From Aradus depressus (Eukaryota > Arthropoda > Insecta > Hemiptera > Aradidae), in contig OY759226.1 of the NCBI GenBank assembly GCA_963662175.1, positions 28,054,065-28,118,064 on the forward strand: a stretch of 64,000 nucleotides of DNA. The letters are read 5' to 3'. Positions 34,213 through 46,335 of this stretch are shown here, piece by piece. How positions within the stretch are numbered: position 1 is the stretch's first letter; every line of letters starts with the position of its first letter. The notes under the pieces were generated by a model. It had not been told where the DNA came from, did no database searches, and saw only the letters and a program-made list of their open reading frames with translations. Made by a program: the position numbers and the translations under genes.

Positions 34213-35317
34213 GAGTTGCGTTTTCTGTTATAATTGAAGATACAACTTATATGGTTGGTGAGGTCCATTCGATAAAGTCGTCATGACACTGGCACACATC
34301 GCACCTCCATGAGTTGCGTTTTCTGTTATAATTGAAGATACAACTTATATGGTTGGTGAGGTCCATTCGATAAAGTCGTCATGACACTGGCACACATCGC
34401 ACCTCCATGAGTTGCGTTTTCTGTTATAATTGAAGATACAACTTATATGGTTGGTGAGGTCCATTCGATAAAGTCGTCATGACACTGGCACACATCGCAC
34501 CTCCATGAGTTTCTGTTATAATTGAAGATACAACTTATATGGTTGGTGAGGTCCATTCGATAAAGTCGTCATGACACTGGCACACATCGCACCTCCATGA
34601 GTTGCGTTTTCTGTTATAATTGAAGATACAACTTATATGGTTGGTGAGGTCCATTCGATAAAGTCGTCATGACACTGGCACACATCGCACCTCCATGAGT
34701 TGCGTTTTCTGTTATAATTGAAGATACAACTTATATGGTTGGTGAGGTCCATTCGATAAAGTCGTCATGACACTGGCACACATCGCACCTCCATGAGTTG
34801 CGTTTTCTGTTATAATTGAAGATACAACTTATATGGTTGGTGAGGTCCATTCGATAAAGTCGTCATGACACTGGCACACATCGCACCTCCATGAGTTTTG
34901 TCCTGAAAGTGTCTGCAGGCTCTGTACCTTACATGAGAAGGACGACCTATAATTGAAGATACAACTTAAATGGTTGGTGAGGTCCATTCGATAAAGTCGT
35001 CATGACACTGGCACACATCGCACCTCCATGAGTTTCTGTTATAATTGAAGATACAACTTATATGGTTGGTGAGGTCCATTCGATAAAGTCGTCATGACAC
35101 TGGCACACATCGCACCTCCATGAGTTTTGTCCTGAAAGTGTCTGCAGGCTCTGTACCTTACATGAGAAGGACGACCTATAATTGAAGATACAACTTAAAT
35201 GGTTGGTGAGGTCCATTCGATAAAGTCGTCATGACACTGGCACACATCGCACCTCCATGAGTTTTGTCCTGAAAGTGTCTGCAGGCTCTGTACCTTACAT
35301 GAGAAGGACGACCTCAT
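34213..35317. repeat. Satellite-like tandem array with 98-, 92- and 137-bp unit types
   Basis: Units start GAGTT at 34213, 34311, 34409, 34507, 34599, 34697, 34795, 34893, 35030, 35122 and 35259. The shared core is TGGTTGGTGAGGTCCATTCG and ACACATCGCACCTCCAT. Two complete units and the last partial one carry an extra segment, CCTGAAAGTGTCTGCAGGCT. Units are almost identical. Confidence 0.95.
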
Positions 35318-35379
35318 ACACTTTTCGTTCCATTTTCCCTCCTTGTATATCCCCAGGCAAGCATTTCTCTACAATGATC

Positions 35380-35799
35380 TCACCAATAGACCAGAATATT
35401 ACTCAGAAACATTTGTGCATATTTTAAATAATTTAGAAGTTAGAAAAATTAACAATTTATTTTTATATTTTACTGTTGCCTTGAAAATAAAGAATAACAT
35501 AATTTGTTGCATGTAACATGGATATATTTATTCTTTATTATTATTATCATTTTATTTATTTTTTTTCATATCTTGCTTTATATAATTTTTGAATTGTTTC
35601 CTTTATTGTCCATTTTAACTATTTCAATACTATTGGTACCTTTTTATTTAGTTGTTATATTGCTTATTATGTACAATTCTTTATATATATATATTTTTTT
35701 TCTTTTATTTTATTTTTTATACTTAATATAAGAATATTTATTTTGTAAAAAAAAACCCACTCATTGTGCAATAAAAGTTTATCTATCTATCTAGTTATT
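35380..35799 (+). mobile_element. LINE 3' UTR with (TCTA)n tail
   Basis: AT-rich UTR-like sequence ends GTGCAATAAAAGTTTATCTA with further TCTA units. AATAAA plus a simple-repeat tail is typical of some LINE clades. No coding part is recognised. Confidence 0.5.
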
Positions 35800-35800
35800 T

Positions 35801-35851
35801 ATTATGACTCATGCCCGGGTTTTAATTACAAGGTCATATCGCCTACTACAT
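35801..35851 (-). mobile_element. SINE 3' fragment
   Basis: ATTATGACTCATGCCCGGGT through GTCATATCGCCTACTAC, inserted next to the LINE tail. Confidence 0.8.
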
Positions 35852-35999
35852 TCCAAAAGTGCACAAACAACCCTACGGGAAAACTCCGTGCAGGTCCGGT
35901 TTATTCCAATATATTCTCTCGATGTGTACCTGAAAGTATAATTTTCCTATAATAAGTTTGTGTGTTCATGAAATTGTATGCAAATTTTAAAATTTATGG

Positions 36000-36180
36000 A
36001 ACTTCATTACAATGGTAGTTGATAGGGTTTTTGAGTTGATCCTTCCCCCCCCCCCCCCCCCTCCCCCCCGTCGTCTTTTTTTTATTTTTAGATTTAAGGG
36101 GTCGGGAAAAATGTAATTCCGTTGAAAACTCAAAATCGAATTTCTCACCGATTATATAACTTCTACACTTTTCTATATAG
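36000..36180. mobile_element. Family A fragment with C17 tract
   Basis: TTGATAGGGTTTTTGAGTTG, a run of C (36045-36061), AACATGTAATTCCGTTGAAAA-like and CAAAATCGAATTTCTCACCG. Confidence 0.75.
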
Positions 36181-36215
36181 GTGGGGGAGAAAAAAAAAAA
36201 AAAAAAAAAAAAAAA

Positions 36216-36393
36216 CTGTTATAAGACAGTGTTCAAAGTGGCCGACACAAGTGGTGACCTCCACTTAAATGTCACCACCAGGTGACAAGTGTCCTGTGAG
36301 AGCACCACTTGTGAAGCCCGGCTACAAAACCGGCCCCTTTGTCTCACAGGTGAGGCAAAAAAAACATCAAAAAAAAAAAAAAAAAAAAAAAAA
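36216..36393 (+). mobile_element. Short cassette bounded by poly-A runs
   Basis: About 140 bp starting CTGTTATAAGACAGTG, containing inverted words (CAAGTGGTGACC, GGTGACAAGTG, CACCACTTGTG), between A runs at 36190-36215 and 36370-36394. It looks like a small retrocopy of a structured RNA, but the source is not recognised. Confidence 0.35.
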
Positions 36394-36924
36394 AAGGAAA
36401 AAGAAAAATGAAATAGCACAGATAATTACATCTGGTGAGAACATAAATTTCACAAATATATGAAGGTCTGACAAAAAGAAGTAAAAAGGAGGAACATTTA
36501 TAACGACCGTCTGTCCAATTCGGTGGAAAGCGAATCACTTAATTGTCACTGGGGTGGACCCAGTCGTGGTCCTTGAGCTCAGCACGGATGGTGATACAAA
36601 TTTAAAAAACTTGCAACTACGGCAATATAAATTTAAATGGCTGAGAGAAACACAACATACACGCCTTTTGTACATATGTTATAACTCCATTACCCGGCGT
36701 TACCTTAACAACATTTATGTACAATTGCTATACATTTTTTCAGTAGATGATTTTGAGATGTATTTGTATAATAACTTATGATTCATTGCACTCAAAAAAA
36801 TTTTTTTTTTAATGTATCAGAAATATCATTTTCAATCTTTTAGTGACACCATTGGATGGGTAAAACGTACATAAAATTTGAAGAATCAAAATTTCTTATT
36901 AATTTCAAAATCACTATCCATCAA
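36394..36924. other. No gene recognised
   Basis: AT-rich. The short plus frame 36554-36781 resembles nothing I know. Confidence 0.4.
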
Positions 36925-37470
36925 ATTTGTTATGTATAAACAAAATCTAGCGTTTTCTTTGTTTTTCTTTATTACCTCTTCAATTTTGTTCAGATATGTT
37001 ATGTAAAAACCAAATCTAGCATTTTCTTCGTTTTTGTTTATTATACCTCTTCCCTCTTCAATTTTGCTCAAATTTGTTATGTATAAAAAATCTAGCATTT
37101 TCTTTGTTTACTATACCTCTTCCCCCTTCAATTTTGTTACCTATGTAAAAATATATACCTATATATATATATAGCGTTTTCTTTATTACCTCTTTAATTT
37201 TGTTCGGGCTTGTTATGTATAAACAAAATCTAACGTTTTCTTTGTTTTTGTTTATTATACCTCTTCCCTTTTCAATTTTGTTATGTAAAAAAAATATATA
37301 TACAGCGTTTTCTTTATTACCTCTTTAATTTTGCTCAAATTTGTTATGTATAAATAAAATCTAGCGTTTTCTTTGTTTTTGTTTATTATACCTCTTCAAT
37401 TTTGTTCAGATTTGTTATGTATAAAATAAATCTAGCATTTTCTTTGTTTTTGTTTCCCCTTGAATTTTGT
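36925..37470. repeat. Imperfect tandem repeat of about 70 bp, 8 copies
   Basis: A unit with the core TGTTATGTATAAAAAATCTA (variable) followed by GCRTTTTCTTTGTTTTTG and TTATTACCTCTTCAATTTTG recurs at spacings of 63-79 bp, with TATGTAWAAA at about 36930, 36999, 37078, 37141, 37214, 37282, 37346 and 37417. It lies just beyond the probable 3' UTR of the zinc-finger gene. Confidence 0.75.
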
Positions 37471-38951
37471 TATATATATTTCAGTTTAATATCATATTTT
37501 TAGTTATTAATCCTCTGAATTTGTTGTACAAAAGTTATACAAAATATTTTGGATAAGGCTATTAATTAGAAAGAAAATTAATCAAATACTAGAATAATTT
37601 TCTAAAAAATGCAGCTAATAATATTACGTTTTAAAATGGGCTTGCATCAATGCATCTGTTCATCAGTGCATCTGCATTATCCAACATACATAATGTTATT
37701 TATCAAAAAAGGTACAAGAGAATGAAACAATTTTATGAATAGTAAATTTTTATTTTTTTCTTTTCTTTTATTTTTTACATTTACAATTTTGAGGGTAGGA
37801 AGGACAATGAGGCATTGACAGCCAACAATATGTACAATAATTAACAATACAACTATTCGAGGTTCAAATTTGAGTATTATATAATACACAATTACCACCT
37901 ATATGTATAGTATGTAAGGTGAAACTGTAGCATTGTGGAAGGTTTGTTATAGAAAGTGTGTTCCAAAAACATCAACTTCGTCATAACAAAATGAAACCCG
38001 ACCATTTATAGTTCACTTATCAACGTTTGAAGGATGGTTAGTATACACTTTCACCTCTACTATACATACTTTTTTTTTTTTTTTTAATTTAATATACACG
38101 CATTTTTTCACATTTTTTTTTTAGAAAAAACAATAATTATTTAGTTTCATTTAAATTATATATCTATACATGAGTATTTGAAGGTACAACAAAGTGCATT
38201 GTGAAAAACAATGCACATTTTAATATTTTAAAAATTTTATAGTTATTACAATATACAATAAGAATCTAAAACAGATAAGAGAGATCATAAATACACCATA
38301 CACACAGAGCATATTCCCATAATACAAAAAAAAGTATAACACCGAATACTTAAAAAACCAGAAGAAAAAAATAAACACATAGCCTAACCTGATAGTAAGT
38401 TTTTGATTTAAACATTTGATTTAAGAAAAATGAAATAAAATAAAATAGAATTAAAAGATATATTAAAAAAATATCACATTCTTCAACTCCTTGAGAAGAC
38501 TGACTAATAAATATTGATAAACAGTAAGACGATAAATAATACACGTTTTATATACAATAATACATATATATAATAGAAATATTTTATATATATTTATGAT
38601 CTATTTTGTATTGTGAGAAAAAAAAAAATATAATTATTCAAATACCACTGTACAAATATATTTGGTGGGTATAATACATAAAGATTTATTTATAAATACA
38701 AAAAAAAATTATAAATCACGTTCTCAAATCTGAGTTCTATACCAAATACTAAATACACATTATATAAACAAACATATAGTAATCGTATACCAAACATCTA
38801 TAGACAGGTAATTAAAGCGATTATTTTATTCGATGTGAAACATTCAGTTACCTACAACGTCGTATCCTTCGACGGAATATTTTGATTATTGCACGTGGAT
38901 TGTCTTCGAGGGGAGGTAAGGAGGGGGGAAGTGGAGTAGAAGAGGTCCAGG
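37471..38951 (-). other. Probable 3' UTR and flank of the zinc-finger gene
   Basis: This AT-rich, largely repeat-free stretch lies directly after the TGA stop. Minus-strand AATAAA signals occur at about 38825-38830 and 38685-38690, with more AT-rich candidates further down. The lack of SINE or family A insertions here, against their density elsewhere, suggests transcribed and constrained sequence. The true cleavage site cannot be chosen from sequence alone. Confidence 0.5.
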
Positions 38952-41732
38952 TCACGTGGTCCGATGCGCCTGCTCATCTTCACTGTGAAGATTGCGCCGA
39001 CTGGCTGATGTAAAGACCAAGTTGCATCCTGGCAGCTTGCAACGGTGCATATCCTGAAGATGAAACGCTTCGTAGTGTTCTTTGAGCGAGCTTCGGTCTT
39101 GAAGGGTTTTGGAGCAAAACCGGCACGGGACGAGACCGTCAGCGTTGGGTGTTCGCTCTTCTTCATCGTCAGCGTAGACCAGATGTGGTGATCCTGAGGC
39201 TGAGACCGGGGAAGCGGAACCGGAAGAGTGTCCATTCAGGACAGAGCTGGCTAGATGAGGAAAGCTCGGGAAGCCAGGCAGGCCGCCCAGAGGGTGAAGG
39301 AAGAGCGGGGGATGTGGAGGAAGGCGGTCGCCGTTGAGCAGCGGCGGAAGATGAGGCAGCGAGCCGCTGTCGGCGTATAGTCTTGCTAGGAACTCGGTAT
39401 GAAGCGCGGGGTTGGCTGCAATGGTTGACAGGTGGCTTGGGTCCAGGAACAAGCTCGCTTTATCCGACAGTGAAGTAGACAGCAGTTTTCTATGTAGATT
39501 TAGATTTGCACTGTGTCGATCCCTGCTTCTCTTCGAAGGAAACGCCGCGTTACACCCTTCTACAGTACACTTATGCATCAACTTAAGATGAACGTTTTGA
39601 TAATGCGTTTTGACACCGAAGTGGTTCTGGAACACCTTCCCACAGGCAGTGCACATCCTGGGGTTGTCCTTGTCTATGGGCACGTCCATGCCATCCAAGT
39701 GCCCATACATGTTGGCTTCCAGTTCGGAGTCCCCCGACGACCCAGTGGACGCTTGTGACCTGGCAGGACTCGGTGGATCACCTTGGTCCAGGTACTTCAG
39801 ACTGGTGTAGTCCTGGTGTTTGCTCAGGTCCCCGAAGTGACCCTGGGAGAGGTTTTCAAGGTGCCTTAAAGCGTTGGACGATTCAATCGATTCCTCACTC
39901 CGGTGACTGTCCCCGTTCTGACTTGACGACCGCTCTTTCTGATCCTCTTCAACTTCCGTTTTCACTACTTCACTATTCATACTTTCCGGTTTGTACTTTT
40001 GATCATTTTCATTTTTTTGATCGTGCATAGACAGATTTAGGCCATCATTGCTTTCATAATTTTTGGTATAACTTTCTTCAAATTTATCGCAGTTTTTTTT
40101 TATCGTATTATTATTCTCTGGTTCCTCTTCAGGTTTCTTAATACTGAGGTCTTCACTTTTTTCCTGAACTTCCGGCTGCTCCGTCTGCATCCTATACATA
40201 TTACTACACGAATCATCATCACTGATCACTTCACTGTTGTTCATGTTTTGCGACACCGCACATCGTGTTGGGTTCTTATTTTTCCTTTTTCTTGAGCTCT
40301 TCGTGACTAAATTTTCAGGCCCATTTTCTTCTTTGACACTTGGAGAGTCAACTACGCTTAATGAGTCTTCATTGCTGTCCATATTACTCAACAAGTCGTC
40401 TTCTAGATCTCCATCTGACTCTGACAACTTGAACCTCTTCGCAGGCGAATCTTCTTCCTGCTTCTCTCCGTTATGGTTGTCAGAATCGACGTCAGAATCT
40501 CCACCACCTTCAACAACAATCCCGTCTTCATCATCCTCATCCATCATGTAATCATCGATCTGCTCGGAACATTCGGATCTTCTGTTCTCTTCATGCTTCA
40601 GAGATGACAGATCCATGCTCTGCTTCAGATCCAGAGCTGTAGTCTGATGCCGAAGATCTGGAGGAGGAGTCAGAAGAGGAAATGTTCCGAACGCGAGGGG
40701 ATTCAAACCGGCAGGAAGTGGTGGAATCATGATGGGATGATTTTGAGCGCTCCTGCCATCATGAGGAGATATTTTTCTCCTTAAATGTGGAGAGTGAAGT
40801 TTCGGGTTGGGATTAGCACTATGCCTGTTCCTTGAACGTCTTGAGCTGAACATCATATTGCAGCCTTCCACAGTGCATTTGTGCATCTCTCTCAGATGAA
40901 CGGCGGAGAAGTGGATTTTAAGAGCTCCTTTGTCACAGAAGGTTTTCAGACAAACGTTGCATTGTACTCTCTTCTTCCCAGTGGCGGGGTTGATGAGTTG
41001 CGTGCCCAGGTTTAAAGGGAGTGGTGTGGAGCCCCATTGCCGTTTGACTGGGGTTGTGTTTTTTCGGTTGTGAGTCATGCGCTGTTTGCTCATTGCGTCT
41101 CGGCTCAGGTTCAAAGCACTTTGCGAATTTTCTTCATCATCGTCGTCTTCTTCAGATCCGAATTCGCTCGAATTTGGGTAGTAGTCTGTGGATGGAGATT
41201 TATGTCCTGTGTATTGGACGCTGGGTGCTGGGGGTGGAGGAAGACACGCTGGGGAGCTTGTCGAGACGCATAAGTTCATCAAACCGGGAGGACTCGCTTC
41301 TTCTGCAGGCCTTTTCGGCCGCTCTGGACTACATTTGCCCACTTTCCTGAAGTCGAAAGGTTGCATATTTTGCAGCCTGTTGAGAGGGCTAACAGATATA
41401 GGGGGGGAAGGGGCTGGGGGCGGGGGCGGAGCGGGGGTACAGGTAAGCCCTGTTGGGGGCAGTTTGAAGGGGGCCAGGGGGACTTTGTGTTGGGGGGACA
41501 GGACCTGCGGGGGCGGTGCTTTGGGGAGCTCCTTTGGCGGCCGCCGCTCTAGTAACTTCTTGATGTCGGCCTCGACTCTGGGGAGGTAGCGGCCGTCCCC
41601 CGCCGCCCCGTGTAGCAACAACTGCTGGGTGATCGCCCGGGTCTCTCCGAACCTCAGGAACTGCTGAAGGACGAGAGGTTCTTCTTCAGGACTGCAGATG
41701 TTCCACCTGTCCAGCACCGCCCCATGCGGCTC
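38952..41732 (-). CDS. Basonuclin/disco-type zinc-finger protein, terminal coding exon
   Basis: Likely a nuclear DNA-binding transcriptional regulator. The exon encodes 926 residues plus TGA. The start is a splice acceptor, not an ATG: on the minus strand TTTCAG precedes GAGCCGCATGG, so residues begin EPHGAVLDRW. Next comes the family-typical block LQQFLRFGET. Three C2H2 pairs follow (exon residues, roughly): C258/C261/H274/H279 with C286/C291/H304/H313; C694/C697/H710/H715 with C722/C727/H740/H747; C870/C873/H886/H891 with C898/C903/H916/H923. Paired fingers with HKCTVEGCN-type second members are diagnostic of basonuclins and insect disco proteins. The linkers are low complexity: proline-rich near 65-120, acidic near 190-205 and 395-445, and a basic SSRKRKNK stretch near 479-487 that could be a nuclear signal. 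EDLSIKK resembles a CtBP-binding PxDLS site. It is intact, with no frameshift. Whether it is disco, disco-related or the single insect basonuclin cannot be settled here. Confidence 0.93.
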   Translation of the reverse strand, partial: EPHGAVLDRWNICSPEEEPLVLQQFLRFGETRAITQQLLLHGAAGDGRYLPRVEADIKKLLERRPPKELPKAPPPQVLSPQHKVPLAPFKLPPTGLTCTPAPPPPPAPSPPISVSPLNRLQNMQPFDFRKVGKCSPERPKRPAEEASPPGLMNLCVSTSSPACLPPPPAPSVQYTGHKSPSTDYYPNSSEFGSEEDDDDEENSQSALNLSRDAMSKQRMTHNRKNTTPVKRQWGSTPLPLNLGTQLINPATGKKRVQCNVCLKTFCDKGALKIHFSAVHLREMHKCTVEGCNMMFSSRRSRNRHSANPNPKLHSPHLRRKISPHDGRSAQNHPIMIPPLPAGLNPLAFGTFPLLTPPPDLRHQTTALDLKQSMDLSSLKHEENRRSECSEQIDDYMMDEDDEDGIVVEGGGDSDVDSDNHNGEKQEEDSPAKRFKLSESDGDLEDDLLSNMDSNEDSLSVVDSPSVKEENGPENLVTKSSRKRKNKNPTRCAVSQNMNNSEVISDDDSCSNMYRMQTEQPEVQEKSEDLSIKKPEEEPENNNTIKKNCDKFEESYTKNYESNDGLNLSMHDQKNENDQKYKPESMNSEVVKTEVEEDQKERSSSQNGDSHRSEESIESSNALRHLENLSQGHFGDLSKHQDYTSLKYLDQGDPPSPARSQASTGSSGDSELEANMYGHLDGMDVPIDKDNPRMCTACGKVFQNHFGVKTHYQNVHLKLMHKCTVEGCNAAFPSKRSRDRHSANLNLHRKLLSTSLSDKASLFLDPSHLSTIAANPALHTEFLARLYADSGSLPHLPPLLNGDRLPPHPPLFLHPLGGLPGFPSFPHLASSVLNGHSSGSASPVSASGSPHLVYADDEEERTPNADGLVPCRFCSKTLQDRSSLKEHYEAFHLQDMHRCKLPGCNLVFTSASRRNLHSEDEQAHRTT

Positions 41733-41982
41733 CTGAAACACAAAACATACATCTCATTAGCACATCGAAAACGTAATTAATGTCAACTATAAGTTTACTC
41801 TGGAATCATCTAAAATGATTTAAGAAATGATGTTCAAAATTAATCTAATCGCGCTACAATGGTTTTATAAGTCAAAGCTATTCCAAAAAATTTATTTAAA
41901 AAATTTTTTATCAATCAGATACAGTTTATCAAAAAATGTAGATACAACATTTTGTTAACCAATTGAATAGCAATATAGTGGG

Positions 41983-42287
41983 TTATTATGACTCATGCCC
42001 GGGCTTTAACTAAAAGGTCGCCTACTACCAGAGCGCTCTTTCGTCACTCTGGTGGATGAACCCAACTCTACTTTGGGAGTCCTAAATTTTGCCTACCCTA
42101 AATTTTTATTCACCTAGATTCTTTAAGGAGAACTTGACGTCGTTTAGACTCCCTTCCGAACGATGGCGTGCTTAAGTTTATTTTAGTTCACAGATAATAT
42201 AAACTAAGGGCCTCGGCTGGGTTTTGAAACCTGTGATCTTGAGCTCTATAAGCAAGCACGCATACCACTGAGCTAACAGCGCCCTCA
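41983..42287 (-). mobile_element. SINE, nearly full length, in intron
   Basis: Runs ATGACTCATGCCCGGGCTTT to TGAGCTAACAGCGCCCTC on the plus strand. The B box is altered (GTTTTGAAACC). Confidence 0.9.
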
Positions 42288-42419
42288 ACAGTTATATATT
42301 ATGCATTATTTGAATTTAAAAAAAAACCACATAACTGCTAATATAATAATAATAATAAATAGTATTAATTTGAAATATTATTTATACACAATCCTTTTTT
42401 TTCTATGCTTTGTAATATG

Positions 42420-42790
42420 TACTTTCCTAGCTTGAATTGTTCAAGAAAGTTTCAGCTCTCCCTCTGAAATCATTTGACCAATTTGGCAGATAATGAATTT
42501 ATCGACATTTTATAAGTCCAAAATCCCATCAATATTCAGCCTAATCAGCCAAAGGAGGGAGGGTTCAACCCAAATAACTGCCGATACAACGAATGTAACA
42601 ACACGAAATTTAGTACGAGGATTCACAAGTCTATGAGTACGACATCTATTAATTTTCAACCAAATCGGTAAATTGATTTCAGAGGGAGAGCGGAAACTTA
42701 GTCGATTATTAATTCACGCTGGAAAAGATAGAATCCTGGTGAAAACCTAACATCGAATTTCTGATCATTACATTAACTTACCATATATGT
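42420..42790. mobile_element. Family A element in intron
   Basis: GTACTTTCCTAGCTTGAATT, AAATAACTGCCGATACAACG, AACACGAAATTTAGTACGAG and AACATCGAATTTCTGATCA. Confidence 0.75.
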
Positions 42791-43664
42791 ATGTACATCA
42801 TAAGTAAGTTCAAAGTATATTTGGCGAAGTAAAAAAATAAATAAAATTAAATAAATGAAACAAAAAGAAAAAATAAATAAATAAATAAATTGTTTGTTAT
42901 CAAATGTTATCAGGAAGACAACATCGAGTGAGAAAAAAAATTGCGACATTGTAGCTATAAAATAGGCAATTATAATCGTAATAAAAAAAATATAAAAATT
43001 ATAAATAAAACATAAATAAAACACGACTATCTATTTTGTGTGTGTGGTAAATCGTGTAACTGGTCATTTCACGGAATGCCTAGTCATTTCACGTAAAGCC
43101 GGCTATATACAGACATGAATTAAAAATTACCTTATTTAAATTTATTTCTTTGATATCTTAAAATCTACAGAACTGATATAATTGAAACTTTCTACGAAGT
43201 TCAAGGGTGATATGTAGATCCAGCCATAAATCGGTGGGGCTAAAACAATTGATTGAATAGAAAATATTGGCTAAAATAAATAAATACAGATCCCTAAGAA
43301 AAAATCGTGAAATGTTATAACTTAGAACTCGTATGAGACCAGAAAACCGGAAACCATAAATTACTTAAAAATCCAGTCAAATAAGGTAATTTTAAAATAC
43401 ATTTCAGTATATGCCGACCTTATGTGAAATTTCACGTTAGATTATCTGACGATGAAATATATATTTCTGTTAGTTGGTCTATGTTCACAGTTTATTAATA
43501 ATCTTCAGCAGTAGACTCCCTGTTATCCGGGGCGCAGGGTTATCCTTAAATTTGCTTCAAATTTGGACGAAAACTTAGTAATGAAAAAAAAATATACTGG
43601 AGATCTGGCTGCACATAACATAATATCAGTAGCGAGTGGACTGAAAATAAGGCGTAGTCCCCCC

Positions 43665-43760
43665 AAAGGGGGGGGGGTGGGGGGGGGGGGTACAAAAATA
43701 TAAAATTCCAGTGAGAATTCAACATCGAATTTCTGACGATTACATAACTTCGCCTATACT
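43665..43760. mobile_element. Family A inner-end fragment with G runs
   Basis: G runs at 43668-43677 and 43679-43690, then AAATTCCAGTGAGAATTCAA and TAACTTCGCCTATACT. Confidence 0.7.
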
Positions 43761-44214
43761 CTAATTGCGGAAGTAAAGATAGAAGCAAATATGTTTTATA
43801 CAAAGTTCATAAACAGAATTAATTTGTGGATAGGTAGTTATGTTTTAATTTTAGAGAAAAAAATCTTCAAAAATAAATATATATACATTTTTTTAAATCT
43901 GATTTAGTATAACAAATCACTAATTACAATAATTGTAATTAACAAATCGCTGGTTTCTTATTTATTTTGTGTAATAAAATTATCACTTCAATCGGAACGG
44001 AAAGTTATTTAAGAATGTTTGATAATATAATATATAATAACAACTTTCTCTATGATATTAGTTGAAAAATATATCAAAATATTTGGCGTTTAACACCTTT
44101 ATATAAAGGAATGCAGTGGCACTTAAGTCCTATATCACTTGCAGTAGCAACCCACAGTGTTTTTAATGAGAATGGTGGCCATTGATAAAAATAAAAATAC
44201 AATTGGTGAATCAT

Positions 44215-44640
44215 TGGTGATGTACTTCCCCAGATTGAATTATTTGAAATCAACTAAGTTTCCACTCTTCCTCTTGGACTAATTTGTCTTAAAATCAATA
44301 AGGTGGCTTATGACTCTTCAATGCTTACATACAATTTATTGACGATACTACATTGCTTACATTTTAGATCATTACATTACTTTTTAGTTACCCCCCCCCC
44401 CCCCCCCCCCCCCCTCCCAACAATCCAACCCCTCTCCCTTGTACTAATTTAGCTGAGAATCAACATTTCGTGTAGATATATTTATTTCACCAGGAGTTCT
44501 CACTGGTATACACATGATTTTTTTTTTTTTACATTTTTGGATTCAGGGAATAAAATATTAAATTTCAGTCAACAATCAACTTCAAATTTCTGAACAATTA
44601 TTCCCAATAAACTTCGTAAAGCCGGAGAAGTAACAACTAT
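44215..44640. mobile_element. Family A element with C24 tract
   Basis: GGTGATGTACTTCCCCAGAT, a run of C (44391-44414), ACTAATTTAGCTGAGAATCA and TTTCAGTCAACAATCAACTT. Confidence 0.75.
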
Positions 44641-45594
44641 TTTCATTAACATTATTATTTATTATCCACGGTTAGACGAAGTATGCACTTTGTGGTAGAT
44701 GCACTTTGAGATAGTTTTTTATGCACTAGACACTACCAATCCATCCTCAAATAACAATAAAATGAATAAATAATTAAATAAACAAACTATTTTTTAATGC
44801 AGTTCTCAGAGCATACAAAATTCACACAAGTTGTTAATAAAAAAAAATAATCTAATAAATTTGGAAAGCAATTCAAGAATTGAGCTTAAAGACATTCTAT
44901 TGACGGAAGATACTATTGGAAAGTATAATAACAAGTGTATAAGAAGGGTCCGGTTGTCACTTTATATCTCGGAAACTAGCGGAGCGATTTGACTGAAATT
45001 TTGCATCAAGTTGCAGGGTGGTATGTGCTAGTTGCAGGAGTCGAACAATGTGGAACATAATTAAAGAAAGTATAGTACGAAATAAATAAGCAAAAGTATA
45101 GTACGAACCATGAAGAAAGGAGGAATGTGGTGTGAGAGGAAGGACGAAATGAGATGTTGACCTGCCATCGGTCTGTGAGGTACTGAAGAGGACAGGTTTG
45201 GGACAATCCTACCCCCCTCCACCACCTTCAGGGCGCAGGGGTGGCCGACCGACCAATGAGAGGAGAGTTGGGAGGTGGGGGGGGGGGGGGGGGGAGCACT
45301 GGAGGAGGGGGTGGTAAGGGTTCCCTACCTAGGTCCATCGTCACATAGTCTGCTGGGCCAACAGATCGATGATACTTGGGCAGTGGCGTAGGAGAGGGGG
45401 AGGGAGAGGACGGATTTAACTTTGTATCAAACTGCTATTGTTAGATATCAGCGATGGGCTATCTACAGGTAGACATCCTTCTCTGAACACCCGTGGTTTG
45501 TGGAAGTTGGGATTCAATCTGAGACTCCTGTGTTCACAAATGGTTGCCAGTTCGTTCAGAGCACCGGAGAGGTGACCCAAAGTAAAACTCACTG

Positions 45595-46090
45595 TCTAAT
45601 CACCGGACAATGTACTTCCCCAGTGTGAATTAATCATCTAAGTGTTCGCTCTTCCTCTGAAATGAATTTCCAGATTTGCTTGAAAACCAATAAGCATCTT
45701 ATTTAGGGGCATCTAAATTTTATGTTGATATACAAATTCGTTTCATCGATATCCCTTTCTCTGACATCCCCTTCAGTTCGGCCGTTTTCAATGAACATCA
45801 ATGTTGTCCTAACTAAGTCTTGGAACAACATATAAAATTTCTTAGATAGTTATCGAGTTTTTGAGGTCAAAATCCCTTCTCTCGGTTGTTAAATCAACGG
45901 GAAATACACTTCCCCAGCGCGAATTGATCAACTGTTTTCACTCTTCCTCTGAATCCTCATACAAAATTTCCATTCATTATATGAACAGTTATTAAGGGTT
46001 CGGCTCTTTGGCCGATTCAACCCTCTATCGGGGATCTGGATCAAAAACATTCTATCGCGCATTGATCGATTACATAACCTAAAAATTATA
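45595..46090. mobile_element. Family A elements, tandem remnants
   Basis: Two outer ends in the same direction (GGACAATGTACTTCCCCAGT at 45607; ATACACTTCCCCAGCGCGAA at 45904), each followed by the TCGCTCTTCCTCTGAA-type segment. Confidence 0.75.
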
Positions 46091-46277
46091 GCTGGGGTAT
46101 TGGCGTTCAAAATATTTAGATGAATAATTTACACCAACGCATTTAAACGAGAAACAACCTTTCAAATCGTTCATTATAAACGAAATCAGCCTCTAGACTC
46201 GTAAATATTGTTCGTCTATTTCAGTCAGGGACTTCTCTGATAGTTGGGAACTAATAATTTATCGTTGTCTAGTGGCT

Positions 46278-46335
46278 TCCTAGGCAGGACGCCTCTGCAC
46301 ATCCTAGGCAGGACGCCTCTGCACATCCTAGACAC
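46278..46335. repeat. 24-bp direct repeat, 2 copies plus a partial
   Basis: CCTAGGCAGGACGCCTCTGC followed by ACAT, repeated without mismatch. Confidence 0.85.

Noticed and set aside
39149..41589. Several plus-strand frames opposite the zinc-finger exon
   Set aside because: Shadows of the minus-strand coding sequence, including the proline-rich part read backwards.
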